A DNA stretch of 64,000 bases from Pseudosporangium ferrugineum (lineage in GTDB: Bacteria; Actinomycetota; Actinomycetes; Mycobacteriales; Micromonosporaceae), in the NCBI RefSeq assembly GCF_003002065.1, contig NZ_PVZG01000016.1, forward strand, positions 124,001 through 188,000. Reading direction: 5' to 3'. The notes beneath the pieces were generated by a model. That model was not told the origin of the DNA. It did not search any database and was given only the letters and a program-made list of their open reading frames with translations. Below, in pieces: positions 24,885-32,778 of the stretch. Position 1 is the first letter of the stretch. Each line of letters opens with the position of its first letter. A program made the translations under genes and the position numbers.

Positions 24885-25032
24885 CCGGTTGCTCCTCCCA
24901 GGGGTCGGGGACGGGGTCGCCCGCGTACTGCTCGGCGGGGCCGGGATCGTGGTCCGGGGCGTACTTCTCGCCCGCCGCGAGGTCCTGCTCGCGGAGCGGT
25001 TCCTGGCGCTGCGGGCCCGGAGGGTCGGTCAT
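24841..25032 (-). CDS. Small acidic hypothetical protein
   Basis: A 63-residue Pro/Asp/Glu-rich protein (REQDLAAGEKYAPDHDPGPAEQY...), probably disordered. ATG 25032 has AGGAG 10 bases upstream (25047-25043). The 3' end overlaps the peptidase-like gene by 44 bp, so the two likely share one mRNA. I do not recognise the family. Confidence 0.5.
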   Translation of the reverse strand: MTDPPGPQRQEPLREQDLAAGEKYAPDHDPGPAEQYAGDPVPDPWEEQPDGQLDSGAVPGLPA

Positions 25033-25253
25033 GCGGTAAAGCTCCTCATCGGTCGGTCGGACCGGTTGGCCCGATGATGGCGCGATTTCGGGGGGCCTGA
25101 GTACCCCTACGGAGGGACCGCGATTCCGGTTCACCCGGAATCATCGCCTTCTGCGAAACTCCGGGCCGTCGTATCCGAGGGTCATCGGGAGATCACCGCG
25201 AGGTGGTCGGCACCGAGGTCGCCGGCATCGGTACGCGGCAGTACGGTGACTGC

Positions 25254-26159
25254 ATGTTGATCAGTTGCGGCTGCCCGGTGTCCGGGGTGTGGGCCGATCC
25301 GCTGTCGGTGACCGGCTTCGCCATGCGCGCCGAGGAGCTCGGCTATCACGGACTGTGGGCGTTCCAGCGGCTGCTCGTGGGCGAGAACCAGGACCTCGCG
25401 CCGGTCTACCACAGCGTCCTCGACCCCATGCTGGCCCTCACGTACGCGGCCGCCCGCACCACCCGCATCCGGCTCGGCGTCGCCGTGATCAACCTCCCGT
25501 ACGTGGCGCCCGCGTACCTCGCGAAGCAGGCCGGCACCCTGGACGTGCTCTGCGGCGGCCGGTTCGACCTGGGCCTCGGCACCGGCTGGTCCGACGTGGA
25601 GTACGCCGCCACCAACTCCGACCCGAACCCGCGCGGGCGCCGCACCGAGGAATACCTCACCGTGCTCCGGGGCCTGTTCACCGGCCGGCCGACCGCCTTC
25701 GACGGCGAGTTCTACCGGGTGCCGCCGAGCACCATGGCACCGGCGCCCGTCCAGCCCGGCGGCCCGCCGATCCTGCTGGGCGGCACCGCCGACATCGCGC
25801 TGCGCCGGGCCGGCCGGATCGCCGCGGGCTGGGTGAGTAGCAGCCGGGCCAGCCTCCAGGACATCGCCCGGGGCACCCAGATCGTGCGCCGCGCCGCCGA
25901 GGAGGCCGGCCGGGACCCGGACTCGGTGCGGATCGTCGTCCGCGGCGTCGTCCGCGCCGGGCTGCGCGACGACGCGGTGCCCCTCTCCGGCACCTGGGAC
26001 CAGATCCGGGCCGGGGCCCAGCTGTACGCGGAAGCCGGCGTCACCGAGCTCTTCTACGACCTCAACTGGGACCCGTTCATCGGCTCCCCGGACGCCGACC
26101 CGCGCGCCGCCGGGGAACGCGCCGAGCAGATCCTCACCGCCCTCGCCCCGAACGGCTGA
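25254..26159 (+). CDS. LLM class F420-dependent oxidoreductase (TIGR03619-like)
   Basis: A 301-residue luciferase-like flavin/F420 oxidoreductase. It has GFAMRAEELGYHGLWAFQR at the start, then ARTTRIRLGVAVINLPYVAPAYLAKQAGTLDVLCGGRFDLGLGTGW, the conserved core of the F420 branch, and PPILLGGTADIALRRAGR near residue 180. ATG 25254 lies 6 bases after TACGGT (25242-25247), so a leaderless start is likely; the in-frame upstream codons have no better start. It is a second LLM enzyme within 2 kb but on a separate transcript. Substrate unknown. Confidence 0.85.
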   Translation: MLISCGCPVSGVWADPLSVTGFAMRAEELGYHGLWAFQRLLVGENQDLAPVYHSVLDPMLALTYAAARTTRIRLGVAVINLPYVAPAYLAKQAGTLDVLCGGRFDLGLGTGWSDVEYAATNSDPNPRGRRTEEYLTVLRGLFTGRPTAFDGEFYRVPPSTMAPAPVQPGGPPILLGGTADIALRRAGRIAAGWVSSSRASLQDIARGTQIVRRAAEEAGRDPDSVRIVVRGVVRAGLRDDAVPLSGTWDQIRAGAQLYAEAGVTELFYDLNWDPFIGSPDADPRAAGERAEQILTALAPNG

Positions 26160-26233
26160 AGTTCTCCCGCATACGTGTCAACCCAGGTCACCGGTCCTAT
26201 CGCCGTCGCGCCGGACCGGGAAACCTGGCGTCC

Positions 26234-26770
26234 ATGAAGCGCCGCCTCGCCGCCCTAGCCGCCGCCGTCACCGCCACCGCAGCCCTCACCGGCTGCGGGG
26301 CCCTGACCGGCTCCGACCCCGACACCGCCTCGGCCGCCACCCCCGCCCCCGCCTCTCCCACCCCCTCCTCGGGCAGTGGGCTGGGTGATTCCGTGAAGGA
26401 CTCCGGCGACCTGCCCGACCCGTGCACGCTGCTCAGCGACGCCGAGGTCAAGAGCCTCACCGGGCGCGGCATCACCCAGACCGACGAGGACGGCGCCCGG
26501 CCCGGGGACGCCTCCCGCTTCTGCCAGTGGCAGCAGCCCGGCGGCCAGCTCGCGGTCTTCCTCACCCGCACCACCGAGTCGGACTTCCAGGTCAAGATCG
26601 CCGAGGCCGAGCCGGTGGCCGGCGTGGGCGAAGATGCCTTCGCCCTCGCCGGCCACCTGTACGTGCTCTACGGCACCGCCTCCATCGACGTCTACGTCCG
26701 CGGCGACAGCGACGAACAGAACCTCGCCAAGGCCAAGAAGGTCGTCAAGGTGCTGATGGACCGGATCTGA
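26234..26770 (+). CDS. DUF3558-like lipoprotein
   Basis: A 178-residue exported protein with a lipobox (TAALTGC, cysteine near residue 21) and a Ser/Thr/Pro/Ala-rich linker (about 30-55). The globular domain contains PDPCTLLSDAEVKSLTG and SRFCQWQQPGG, the pattern of the actinobacterial DUF3558 surface lipoprotein family. DUF3558 proteins have no established biochemical role. The 3' end faces a frameshifted gene on the other strand. It is monocistronic. Confidence 0.8.
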   Translation: MKRRLAALAAAVTATAALTGCGALTGSDPDTASAATPAPASPTPSSGSGLGDSVKDSGDLPDPCTLLSDAEVKSLTGRGITQTDEDGARPGDASRFCQWQQPGGQLAVFLTRTTESDFQVKIAEAEPVAGVGEDAFALAGHLYVLYGTASIDVYVRGDSDEQNLAKAKKVVKVLMDRI

Positions 26771-26959
26771 CCCCCGCATCCTCCTCGATCGGCGTCAGCC
26801 GGATGCCGATCGAGGCGGGGTCGCCGCTGTGCACCAGCGACTCCTGGTTGGCAACGCGAACGCCTTGCCGTCGGCCATCAGCTCGTGGATCACCTTGGCG
26901 TCCAGGTTGGCCGGCTCCACCGCCTCCTGCACCCCCGGCACGTCGACCAGCGACACCAT
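26745..26959 (-). pseudogene. Frameshifted small conserved-looking gene
   Basis: A minus-strand ATG at 26959 opens a strongly coding-biased frame (MVSLVDVPGVQEAVEPANLD, then AKVIHELMADGKAFALP). Near 26865 the bias moves to the next frame, which continues NQESLVHSGDPASIGIRLTP and ends with TGA at 26745. One missing base (CCA-ACC instead of CCN-AAC) would restore a single protein of about 72 residues. I do not recognise the family. It could be a pseudogene, a sequencing error or a programmed frameshift. The annotated in-frame continuation (to 26795) is low quality. Confidence 0.5.
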
Positions 26960-27115
26960 CCCCCGGCGCTTTTCCCCCGTTAGCACACGGCTGAATCTTT
27001 CGCGCTTTACGACGTCTTCCCAGCTCAGCGCCCCGGCTCCGGAAAAGTCACGGTGGGCTGTTTCTTCGGGCCGTCGTGCGTCGCCCGCAGCGCGCTCGGC
27101 TATCCTCTCGATCTC

Positions 27116-27823
27116 ATGAGCACGCCCGCCTCCCCCGCGCCGGGGGTCTACCACTCCCGCTCGAGGGTCACCCGCAACCGGGCCGTACTCGCCGCGGCCG
27201 GGGTGGCGCTCGTCCTGCTCGGCTACCTGATCGGCCGCCTCCAGGGCGGCCCCGGCGACGCGGCAGCCGCCGTCCCGCCCGGCGCCCAGGGTTCCTCCGC
27301 AGCCGCGCCGGGCGCCCCCGGCGCCACCGTCCCGGGCGACGCCCCGGCGCCCTCCGCCGACGACCCGCAGGCCACCGAGCCGTCGTCGGAACCCCCGGCC
27401 CCGGAGGGCGGCACGGACGCCTACGGCACCATCCAGGCGGAGAGCGCCACCAACCAGCAGGGCCTCCAGTACGAGGACACCCAGGACGAAGGCGGCGGCC
27501 AGAACGTCGGCTACGTCAACAACGGCGACTGGCTGCGCTACGACGACCTCAACTTCGGCACCACCCCGGCAACCCGGTTCGCGGCCCGCGTAGCCTCGGA
27601 CGTGGGCGACGGCGTCACGGGCCAGCTCGACATCCGCCTCGACTCCCCCACCGCCCCGCCGGTGGGAGGCCTGACGGTGGGCAACATGGGCGGCTGGCAG
27701 AACTGGCAGACCCAGTCGACCGTCATCATGCCGGTGACCGGAAAACACACGGTGTTCCTGACATTCGCCAGCCAGAGCGGCACGGAATTCCTCAACCTGA
27801 ACTACTTCGCCTTCAGCCACTGA
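27116..27823 (+). CDS. Membrane-anchored CBM6 carbohydrate-binding protein
   Basis: A 235-residue protein. A cytoplasmic N-terminus with basic residues is followed by one membrane helix (AVLAAAGVALVLLGYLIG, about 25-42) and a long Pro/Ala/Ser/Glu linker to residue 100. The CBM6-like beta-sandwich (about 102-235) includes IQAESATNQQGLQYEDTQDEGGGQNVGYVNNGDWLRYDD, the usual CBM6 opening with its aromatic sugar-binding residues. There is no catalytic domain. It would display a beta-glucan- or xylan-binding module at the cell surface. ATG 27116 lies 9 bases after TATCCT. Confidence 0.8.
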   Translation: MSTPASPAPGVYHSRSRVTRNRAVLAAAGVALVLLGYLIGRLQGGPGDAAAAVPPGAQGSSAAAPGAPGATVPGDAPAPSADDPQATEPSSEPPAPEGGTDAYGTIQAESATNQQGLQYEDTQDEGGGQNVGYVNNGDWLRYDDLNFGTTPATRFAARVASDVGDGVTGQLDIRLDSPTAPPVGGLTVGNMGGWQNWQTQSTVIMPVTGKHTVFLTFASQSGTEFLNLNYFAFSH

Positions 27824-27903
27824 CCCGACGCCCACCGGCCGACCCGCCCGCTCAGCGGCCCATCGGCCCCGCAACGCAGCCGGCCCCAGCGACCCGCCCG
27901 GCC

Positions 27904-28036
27904 CAGCAACGTCCCCGGCCCAGCAAACCCGCCCGGCCCAGCAACGTCCCCAGCCCAGCGAACCCGCCCAGCCCAGCAACGTCCCCAGCCCAGCGAACCC
28001 GCCCAGCCCAGCAACGTCCCCGGCCCAGCGACCCCC
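27904..28036. repeat. 35-bp tandem repeat (minisatellite)
   Basis: Units beginning CAGCAACGTCCCC start at 27904, 27939, 27974 and 28009, exactly 35 bp apart. Each contains two CCCAGC sub-repeats and a CRAACCCGCCC. A degenerate unit precedes the array. The period is not a multiple of three and no gene is convincing in the 27824-28104 spacer, which holds nothing else I can see. Confidence 0.85.
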
Positions 28037-28104
28037 GGCACCGCCGACGCGGGTGCCGCACGCATCACCGGCCACGGCGGATCGGCCCGGCGCATCGGGC
28101 GGGG

Positions 28105-28533
28105 TCAGGGGCGGGGCGAGGCCATGCGGAAGTCGTCGAAGTCGAAGCCGGGCGAGACCACGCAGCTGACCAGCACCGGCTCCTCGCCCGCCGGGGCCGC
28201 GCTCTGCCACACCCCGCCAGGCACCAGCGCTTGCGGGTTGCCGGCGTGCAGGCGCACCACCTCTCCCGGCTCGGACGGGTCGGGGCCCGAGCCGCCGAGG
28301 CGCAGCTCCAGCTCGCCGGAGTGCAGGAACCACAGCTCGTCCGACGTGACCACGTGCCACGCCGAGGATTCGTCCGGCTGGAGCAGGAAGTAGATGGCGG
28401 TGGCGGTCGCTCTGCTTCCGGCGTACCCGGAAGGTTGGAAGACCGTCGCGGACCGGAAGGTCTCGCGGAACCAGCCGCCCTCGGGGTGGGGTTGGAGGTC
28501 GAGGGTCTCGGCGAGCGGGGGTCGTTTCGTCAT
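28105..28533 (-). CDS. Cupin, DUF985 family
   Basis: A 142-residue single-domain cupin. The start LQPHPEGGWFRETFRS, the TAIYFLLQPDESSAWHVV segment and ELWFLHSGELELRL are typical of the DUF985 (Cupin_5) family. Its members bind sugar-nucleotide-like or metal ligands in a jelly roll, but the activity is not well defined. ATG 28533 is the first codon of the cupin part. The longer frame upstream is antisense to dinB and not used. It is divergent from dinB, with about 108 bp between the starts. Confidence 0.85.
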   Translation of the reverse strand: MTKRPPLAETLDLQPHPEGGWFRETFRSATVFQPSGYAGSRATATAIYFLLQPDESSAWHVVTSDELWFLHSGELELRLGGSGPDPSEPGEVVRLHAGNPQALVPGGVWQSAAPAGEEPVLVSCVVSPGFDFDDFRMASPRP

Positions 28534-28615
28534 GCATGACTGTCTACTCCTCGCGGAGCCGCGGATCGATGTGATCCTCATTGCTTGTGGACAACCGCCC
28601 GGAGTGGCCAATCCT

Positions 28616-28629
28616 TCGAACACGTGTAC
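28616..28629. promoter_or_regulatory. Possible degenerate LexA (SOS) box before dinB
   Basis: TCGAACACGTGTAC matches the left half of the actinobacterial LexA box (CGAAC) but not the right (GTTCG). It overlaps the dinB promoter, whose TAAGAT -10 element is at 28630-28635. Weak match. Confidence 0.3.
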
Positions 28630-28641
28630 TAAGATGGCTGC

Positions 28642-29832
28642 GTGACCGACCGGGCGACCATCCTCCATGCCGACCTCGACTCGTTCTACGCGTCGGTCGA
28701 GCAGCGGGACGATCGTGCCCTGCGAGGGCGGCCGGTGCTCGTCGGCGGCGGCGTGGTGCTCGCCGCGAGCTACGAGGCGAAGGCGTTCGGCGTGCGCACG
28801 CCCATGGGCATCGCGCAGGCGCGGGCGTTGTGCCCCCAGGCGGTCGTCGTGCCGCCCCGGATGAAGGCCTATTCCGCGGCGAGCAAGGCGGTGTTCGAGG
28901 TGTTCCGCGACACCACCCCGATCGTCGAGGGCATCTCCATCGACGAGGCGTTCCTGGAGGTGGGCGGGCTCGAGCGGATCCGGGGCGCCCCGGCCGGCAT
29001 CGCCGCGGATCTCCGGGTGCGGGTGCGCGAGCGCGTCGGCCTTCCGATCACCGTCGGGGTGGCCCGCACCAAGTTCCTGGCGAAGGTGGCGAGCGGCGTC
29101 GGCAAACCCGACGGCCTGCTCGTCGTCCCACCCGGCGGCGAGCTGGCGTTCCTGCACCCGCTGCCGGTCGAGCGGCTGTGGGGCGTCGGGCCGGTCACCG
29201 CGGGTAAGCTGCGCGACCGCCAGATCCGCACGGTGGGGCACGTGGCCCGCATCGGCGAGGCGGCCCTCGTGGCAATCCTCGGCGCGCACGCCGGACGGCA
29301 CCTGCACGCCCTGGCCCACAACCGAGACCCCCGTCGCGTACGGGTAGGGCACCGCCGCGGCTCGATCGGCTCCCAGTGCGCGCTCGGCCGCCGGCCCCGG
29401 CCGTTCGACGAGATCGACGCGACCCTGGCGGCACTGGTCGACCGCGTCACCCGCCGCATGCGCGCCGCTGACCGCGCCGGCCGCACCGTGACCCTGCGCC
29501 TGCGGTTCGGCGACTTCACCCGCGCCACCCGCTCCCGCAGCCTGCTCAAGGCGACCATGCAGACCCGCACGATCCTGGAAACGGCCCGCGCCCTGCTGAC
29601 CGCCGCCCGCCCTCTGATCGAAGAACGCGGCCTCACCTTGGTCGGCGTCGCGGTCGGCAACCTGGACCGGGACGGGGCGGTGCAGCTCGAGCTGCCGTTC
29701 GACGACCCGCACGACGACAGCCTGGACGCGGCACTGGACCTGGTCCGGGACCGGTTCGGCTCCAGCTCGGTCACCCGGGCGGCCTCCCTGGGCCGCGACC
29801 TCAACCCGTCCGTGCCGATCCTGCCCGACTGA
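28642..29832 (+). CDS. dinB: DNA polymerase IV (Y-family translesion polymerase)
   Basis: A 396-residue Y-family polymerase. The palm motifs are HADLDSFYASVEQRD (first catalytic Asp, residue 11) and SIDEAFLEV (Asp-Glu near 106-107), followed by the thumb HhH region and a little-finger domain (about 230-345). It copies past DNA lesions with low fidelity in the cytoplasm. The length is within the family range. GTG 28642 lies 6 bases after a TAAGAT -10 element, so the transcript is probably leaderless. A half-matching SOS box is just upstream. The C-terminal tail (LGRDLNPSVPILPD) gives no clear clamp-binding motif. Confidence 0.93.
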   Translation: MTDRATILHADLDSFYASVEQRDDRALRGRPVLVGGGVVLAASYEAKAFGVRTPMGIAQARALCPQAVVVPPRMKAYSAASKAVFEVFRDTTPIVEGISIDEAFLEVGGLERIRGAPAGIAADLRVRVRERVGLPITVGVARTKFLAKVASGVGKPDGLLVVPPGGELAFLHPLPVERLWGVGPVTAGKLRDRQIRTVGHVARIGEAALVAILGAHAGRHLHALAHNRDPRRVRVGHRRGSIGSQCALGRRPRPFDEIDATLAALVDRVTRRMRAADRAGRTVTLRLRFGDFTRATRSRSLLKATMQTRTILETARALLTAARPLIEERGLTLVGVAVGNLDRDGAVQLELPFDDPHDDSLDAALDLVRDRFGSSSVTRAASLGRDLNPSVPILPD

Positions 29833-30001
29833 GCAGGCGCGGTCAGAGCGGGCGGAGCAGGTCCGGGCAGGCAGGCCGGGGGCGGGCGGCACGGCGGGCC
29901 GTGAGCGCGCAGCCGGGCGACGGCCGCGCCGCCGCACGGGTGCGCCGAGCGGCACGGCACGCCGGGTGGGCGGCCGGCACGGCAGGCGGGCGGCACGGCG
30001 C

Positions 30002-30093
30002 GCCGGGCGGTGCGCGGGCGGCACGCCGGGCGGTGCGCGGGCGGCACGCCGGGCGGTGCGCGGGCGGCACGCCGGGCGGGCGGTGCGATGGGC
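30002..30093. repeat. 23-bp tandem repeat (minisatellite)
   Basis: Units starting GCCGGGCGG lie at 30002, 30025, 30048 and 30071, with a 23-bp period of nearly pure G/C. It is flanked by further imperfect GGGCAGCGCGGTGCGG repeats to about 30150. The 29833-30187 spacer between dinB and the DUF218 gene holds nothing else apart from the DUF218 promoter (TACGCT, 30176-30181). Confidence 0.8.
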
Positions 30094-30187
30094 AGCGCGG
30101 TGCGGTCTGGTGGGCCGGGCAGCGCGGTGCGGTGGGATGGGCGGGCGACCGACGGACCGGGATGACGGCTACGCCTACGCTGCGCGG

Positions 30188-30862
30188 GTGGATGCGAAGC
30201 TGACCCGGAGGCGGCCGTCGCGGCGGCTTGTTCTTCTGGGTGTCGTGCTGGTGTTGGTGGTCAGTGCGCCGTGGATGTGGACCACCGCGGCGGCTGTCGG
30301 GCATGTTCATGAGGTGGCCGACGCGCCGGAGGCTGAGGTGGTCATCGTGCTGGGGACGACGGTCGGTGCGGGCGGGCAGCCGGAGGCTCGGCTGGCCGGG
30401 CGGCTGCGGACCGCCGCCGAGTTGGTTGCCGCAGGGCGGGCTCGGGTGGTGCTGGTTTCCGGGGACGGGGGTGGGGATTCCGGGGACGAGCCGGCCGCCA
30501 TGACGGCGTACCTGACCGGGCAGTTGGGGGTTGCGGCGGAGCGGGTGGTGGCCGACCCGGACGGGCTGGACACGTACGACTCCTGCATCCGGGCGCGTGA
30601 CGTGTACGGCGTGCGGCGCGCCCTCATCGTCACCCAGTCGTACCACCTGTCCCGTGCGGTGACGCTCTGCCGGAGCCTGGGCCTCGACGTGGACGGTGTT
30701 GCGGCGAAGTGTGACGGATGTGGAAAGGCGCTGCTGGCCGAGAAGACGGTGCGCGACTACTTCGCCAGCGGGAAGGCCGCCTGGGATGCCGTGCGGCAGC
30801 GGCCGCCCGCGGTCAGCTCGCCGCCAGATCCCGCGGTGCGCAACGCGCTGGCCGGGGCCTGA
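30188..30862 (+). CDS. DUF218 (YdcF/SanA-type) membrane-anchored protein
   Basis: A 224-residue protein. A basic N-terminus and one membrane helix (LVLLGVVLVLVVSAPWMW, about residues 13-30) are followed by a DUF218 domain facing outward: VVIVLGTTV, RLAGRLRTAAELVAAGRARVVLVSGDGG and GLDTYDSCIRARDVYGVRRALIVTQSYHLSRAV. Relatives include E. coli SanA and YdcF, linked to envelope integrity and vancomycin tolerance at high temperature. Codon use in the first half contains more T-ending codons than its neighbours. GTG 30188 lies 6 bases after TACGCT, giving a leaderless start. Confidence 0.88.
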   Translation: MDAKLTRRRPSRRLVLLGVVLVLVVSAPWMWTTAAAVGHVHEVADAPEAEVVIVLGTTVGAGGQPEARLAGRLRTAAELVAAGRARVVLVSGDGGGDSGDEPAAMTAYLTGQLGVAAERVVADPDGLDTYDSCIRARDVYGVRRALIVTQSYHLSRAVTLCRSLGLDVDGVAAKCDGCGKALLAEKTVRDYFASGKAAWDAVRQRPPAVSSPPDPAVRNALAGA

Positions 30863-30871
30863 GCCGCTACC

Positions 30872-31249
30872 GTCGCGGAGGAGGTCGTGGGTCGGGGGCC
30901 GGGCCGGGAGACGAGAAGGGTGACCGTCGCGGAGGAGGTCGTGGGTCAGGGGCCGGGCCGGGAGACGAGAAGGGTGACCGTCGCGGAGGAGGTCGTGGGT
31001 CAGGAGCTGGGCCGGGAGACGAGAAGGGTGACCGTCGCGGAGGAGGTCGTGGGTCAGGAGCTGGGCCGGGAGACGAGAAGGGTGACCGTCGCGGAGGAGG
31101 TCGTGGGTCAGGAGCTGGGCCGGGAGACGAGAAGGGTGACCGTCGCGGAGGAGGTCGTGGGTCAGGAGCTGGGCCGGGAGACGAGAAGGGTGACCGTCGC
31201 GGAGGAGGTCGTGGGTCAGGGGCCGGGAGACGAGAAGGGTGAGCGTCAC
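30872..31249. repeat. 54-bp tandem repeat array, seven copies
   Basis: Units beginning GTCGCGGAGGAGGTCGTGG start at 30872, 30926, 30980, 31034, 31088, 31142 and 31196, a strict 54-bp period, with the last unit shortened. Internal units are almost identical (CAGGAGCTGGGCC versus CGGGGGCCGGGCC variants). Because 54 is divisible by three, long frames stay open on both strands. On the minus strand it reads as an 18-residue repeat following a hydrophobic segment. It lies between convergent genes. Confidence 0.92.
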
Positions 31250-31263
31250 GACGAGCGCGATGG

Positions 31264-31413
31264 TCACGTACGCCCGGCCCGCCCGCGAATGGCTGCCGGA
31301 CATCGGCGGGAGATCGCGCCCATGCCGAAGACGCACGAGTCCGCCCGGTCGTGCGGCGCGGGCCGGCGCAGGGATTCCATCACCCGCTCGAGGTCGTCCC
31401 GCGCCGTCCCCAT
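31264..31413 (-). CDS. Possible 49-residue gene after the DUF1479 gene
   Basis: The minus-strand frame ATG 31413 to TGA 31264 starts MGTARDDLERVMESLRRPAP and has good third-position GC for its first 35 codons. It begins 20 bp after the stop of the DUF1479 gene and runs up to the 54-bp array. No clear ribosome binding site and no family recognised. It may be real, or the truncated front of a gene destroyed by repeat expansion. Confidence 0.3.
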   Translation of the reverse strand: MGTARDDLERVMESLRRPAPHDRADSCVFGMGAISRRCPAAIRGRAGRT

Positions 31414-31432
31414 CGGACAACCGGCGGTGCGG

Positions 31433-32695
31433 TTACGCCACGGGCCGAATGCTTGAACGGGAGAGGCCGAGCTGGGCGCGGCCCGTCTCGCCGAGGTCGT
31501 CGAGCGTCGGGCGGCCGGTCCAGTTCGTCTCGTAGTTCTCGGGGGCGAAGTCGCTCGGGCTCTCGCCCTTGAGGAACGCCTCGCCGCAGCGGGCTGCGTA
31601 GGCCGCGTTCTTCTCGCACCAGGGGCTCGCGGGGATGTACATGACGTTGCCCCAGCCCTTCTGGTCCTGGACCGCGCCCACCGAGTGGATCATGTCGCCG
31701 TGCCACCAGACGGTGTCGCCGGGTTCCACCGCGGGGATGGGGGTCAGGGCCGGGACGAGGGCGGGATGCCAGCGTTCGCTGATCGGGAGGGCCTGGCCGT
31801 TGGCGGCGCCGCACAGGTCGTCGTCGGCCACGTCGTCCTGGAGGGCGCGGAGCAGCAGGTACGGCATGGCCGCCGGGATCGGGACCACGTGCAGGACGCC
31901 CTCGGTCGGGGCCATGTCGGACAGGGCGGTCCAGCCCTGGAAGGTGCGGAACGCCGAGCACATCACCGTCGACTCGTACTCGTGGACCTCGGTGCGGTAC
32001 GCGCCGTCCCACGGGTCGTACGCCTCGACGTCGCCGTTGAAGACGTGCCGGAACACGTTCTGGTACGCCGGCAGCAGCCACCGCTCGACGGAGCCGGAGT
32101 CGGTGTGCGCGGACAGGCCGGCCGAGTTGCTGCCCGGTTCGCGCCGCCGGACCCGGTCGGGGTACGCGGTGTCGCGGGTCGGGTCGAACCACACCCGGCC
32201 CTGCGACTCGTGTTTCCAGAAGGAGTTGAGGAAGCTGCGGACGGCGACCATGTTGCCGTCCTCGCGGGCCTCCATCTGCGGCCGCGACCAGTAGATCGGG
32301 AAGATCGACGGCTTGCCCGCGGCGAGCCCGCCGAAGATGCCGTCGTCGAGGTAGCGGTAGGTGCCGGCGAAGTCGTTGCGGTCCAGGTACGACACCAGCT
32401 CGGCATCCCAGGCCTCGGCGCGGGCCCGCGGGAAGGTGCCCTTGACGACGGCGCAGCCGCGGCGGCGGACGGCCTCGACGAGGTCGGCGGGGACGGTGCC
32501 GGCGGCGATGTCGGAGAAGCGCACGACCGGCCAGATCTCCTCGCCGGCGTCGCGGCGGGCGACCAGGTCGCCGACCTCGGCGCGCACGGCGGCCTCGGCG
32601 CGGGCGAACGCCCCGGCGTAGTCGCCGATCCGGGCGCGCAGGGTGGCCTTGGCCGCACGGATCGCGGCGGGCATGTCGGTCGGTGCGGTGGCCAT
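31433..32695 (-). CDS. DUF1479 (YbiU-like) Fe(II)/2-oxoglutarate dioxygenase-fold protein
   Basis: A 420-residue cytoplasmic protein matching the DUF1479 family (E. coli YbiU). The double-stranded beta-helix carries a likely metal facial triad: HTD in GLSAHTDSGSVERW (about residue 196) and the distal His in VWWHGDMIHSVGAV. A substrate oxidation dependent on Fe(II) and 2-oxoglutarate is expected but the substrate is unknown. ATG 32695 follows CCGGAGG. It is divergent from a ROK regulator, and a palindrome at 32720-32732 lies between, so it may be regulated by that protein in response to a sugar-like ligand. Confidence 0.85.
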   Translation of the reverse strand: MATAPTDMPAAIRAAKATLRARIGDYAGAFARAEAAVRAEVGDLVARRDAGEEIWPVVRFSDIAAGTVPADLVEAVRRRGCAVVKGTFPRARAEAWDAELVSYLDRNDFAGTYRYLDDGIFGGLAAGKPSIFPIYWSRPQMEAREDGNMVAVRSFLNSFWKHESQGRVWFDPTRDTAYPDRVRRREPGSNSAGLSAHTDSGSVERWLLPAYQNVFRHVFNGDVEAYDPWDGAYRTEVHEYESTVMCSAFRTFQGWTALSDMAPTEGVLHVVPIPAAMPYLLLRALQDDVADDDLCGAANGQALPISERWHPALVPALTPIPAVEPGDTVWWHGDMIHSVGAVQDQKGWGNVMYIPASPWCEKNAAYAARCGEAFLKGESPSDFAPENYETNWTGRPTLDDLGETGRAQLGLSRSSIRPVA

Positions 32696-32719
32696 GGCGT
32701 ACCTCCGGAAGAATTTGAT

Positions 32720-32732
32720 TAGGTCACCTAAC
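32720..32732. promoter_or_regulatory. Candidate operator between DUF1479 and ROK genes
   Basis: TTAGGT and ACCTAA flank a central C in a 13-bp perfect palindrome. A second, looser inverted repeat (CTAG...CTAG, 32733-32753) and a TAATCT (-10-like, 32746-32751) follow. It is A/T-rich relative to its surroundings and suits a divergent ROK-controlled promoter. Confidence 0.55.
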
Positions 32733-32778
32733 TAGAAACTGCTCTAATCTAGAAGGCCGAGCAGGAAGATCACAAGGG

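Noticed and set aside
26795-28537. A 580-codon minus-strand protein
   Set aside because: It is antisense to the CBM6 gene and spans the 35-bp repeat. Only its last part (from 26959) shows coding bias, annotated separately as frameshifted.
28616-28629. A firm SOS box for dinB
   Set aside because: Only one half-site matches. Kept as a low-confidence feature.
30872-31249. CRISPR array
   Set aside because: The 54-bp units are contiguous and nearly identical with no unique spacers, and no cas genes are present.
29843-31420. A 525-codon minus-strand protein covering the 54-bp repeat and the DUF218 gene
   Set aside because: It runs antisense through the whole DUF218 gene. Only its first part, before and within the array, could be considered and no start is supported.
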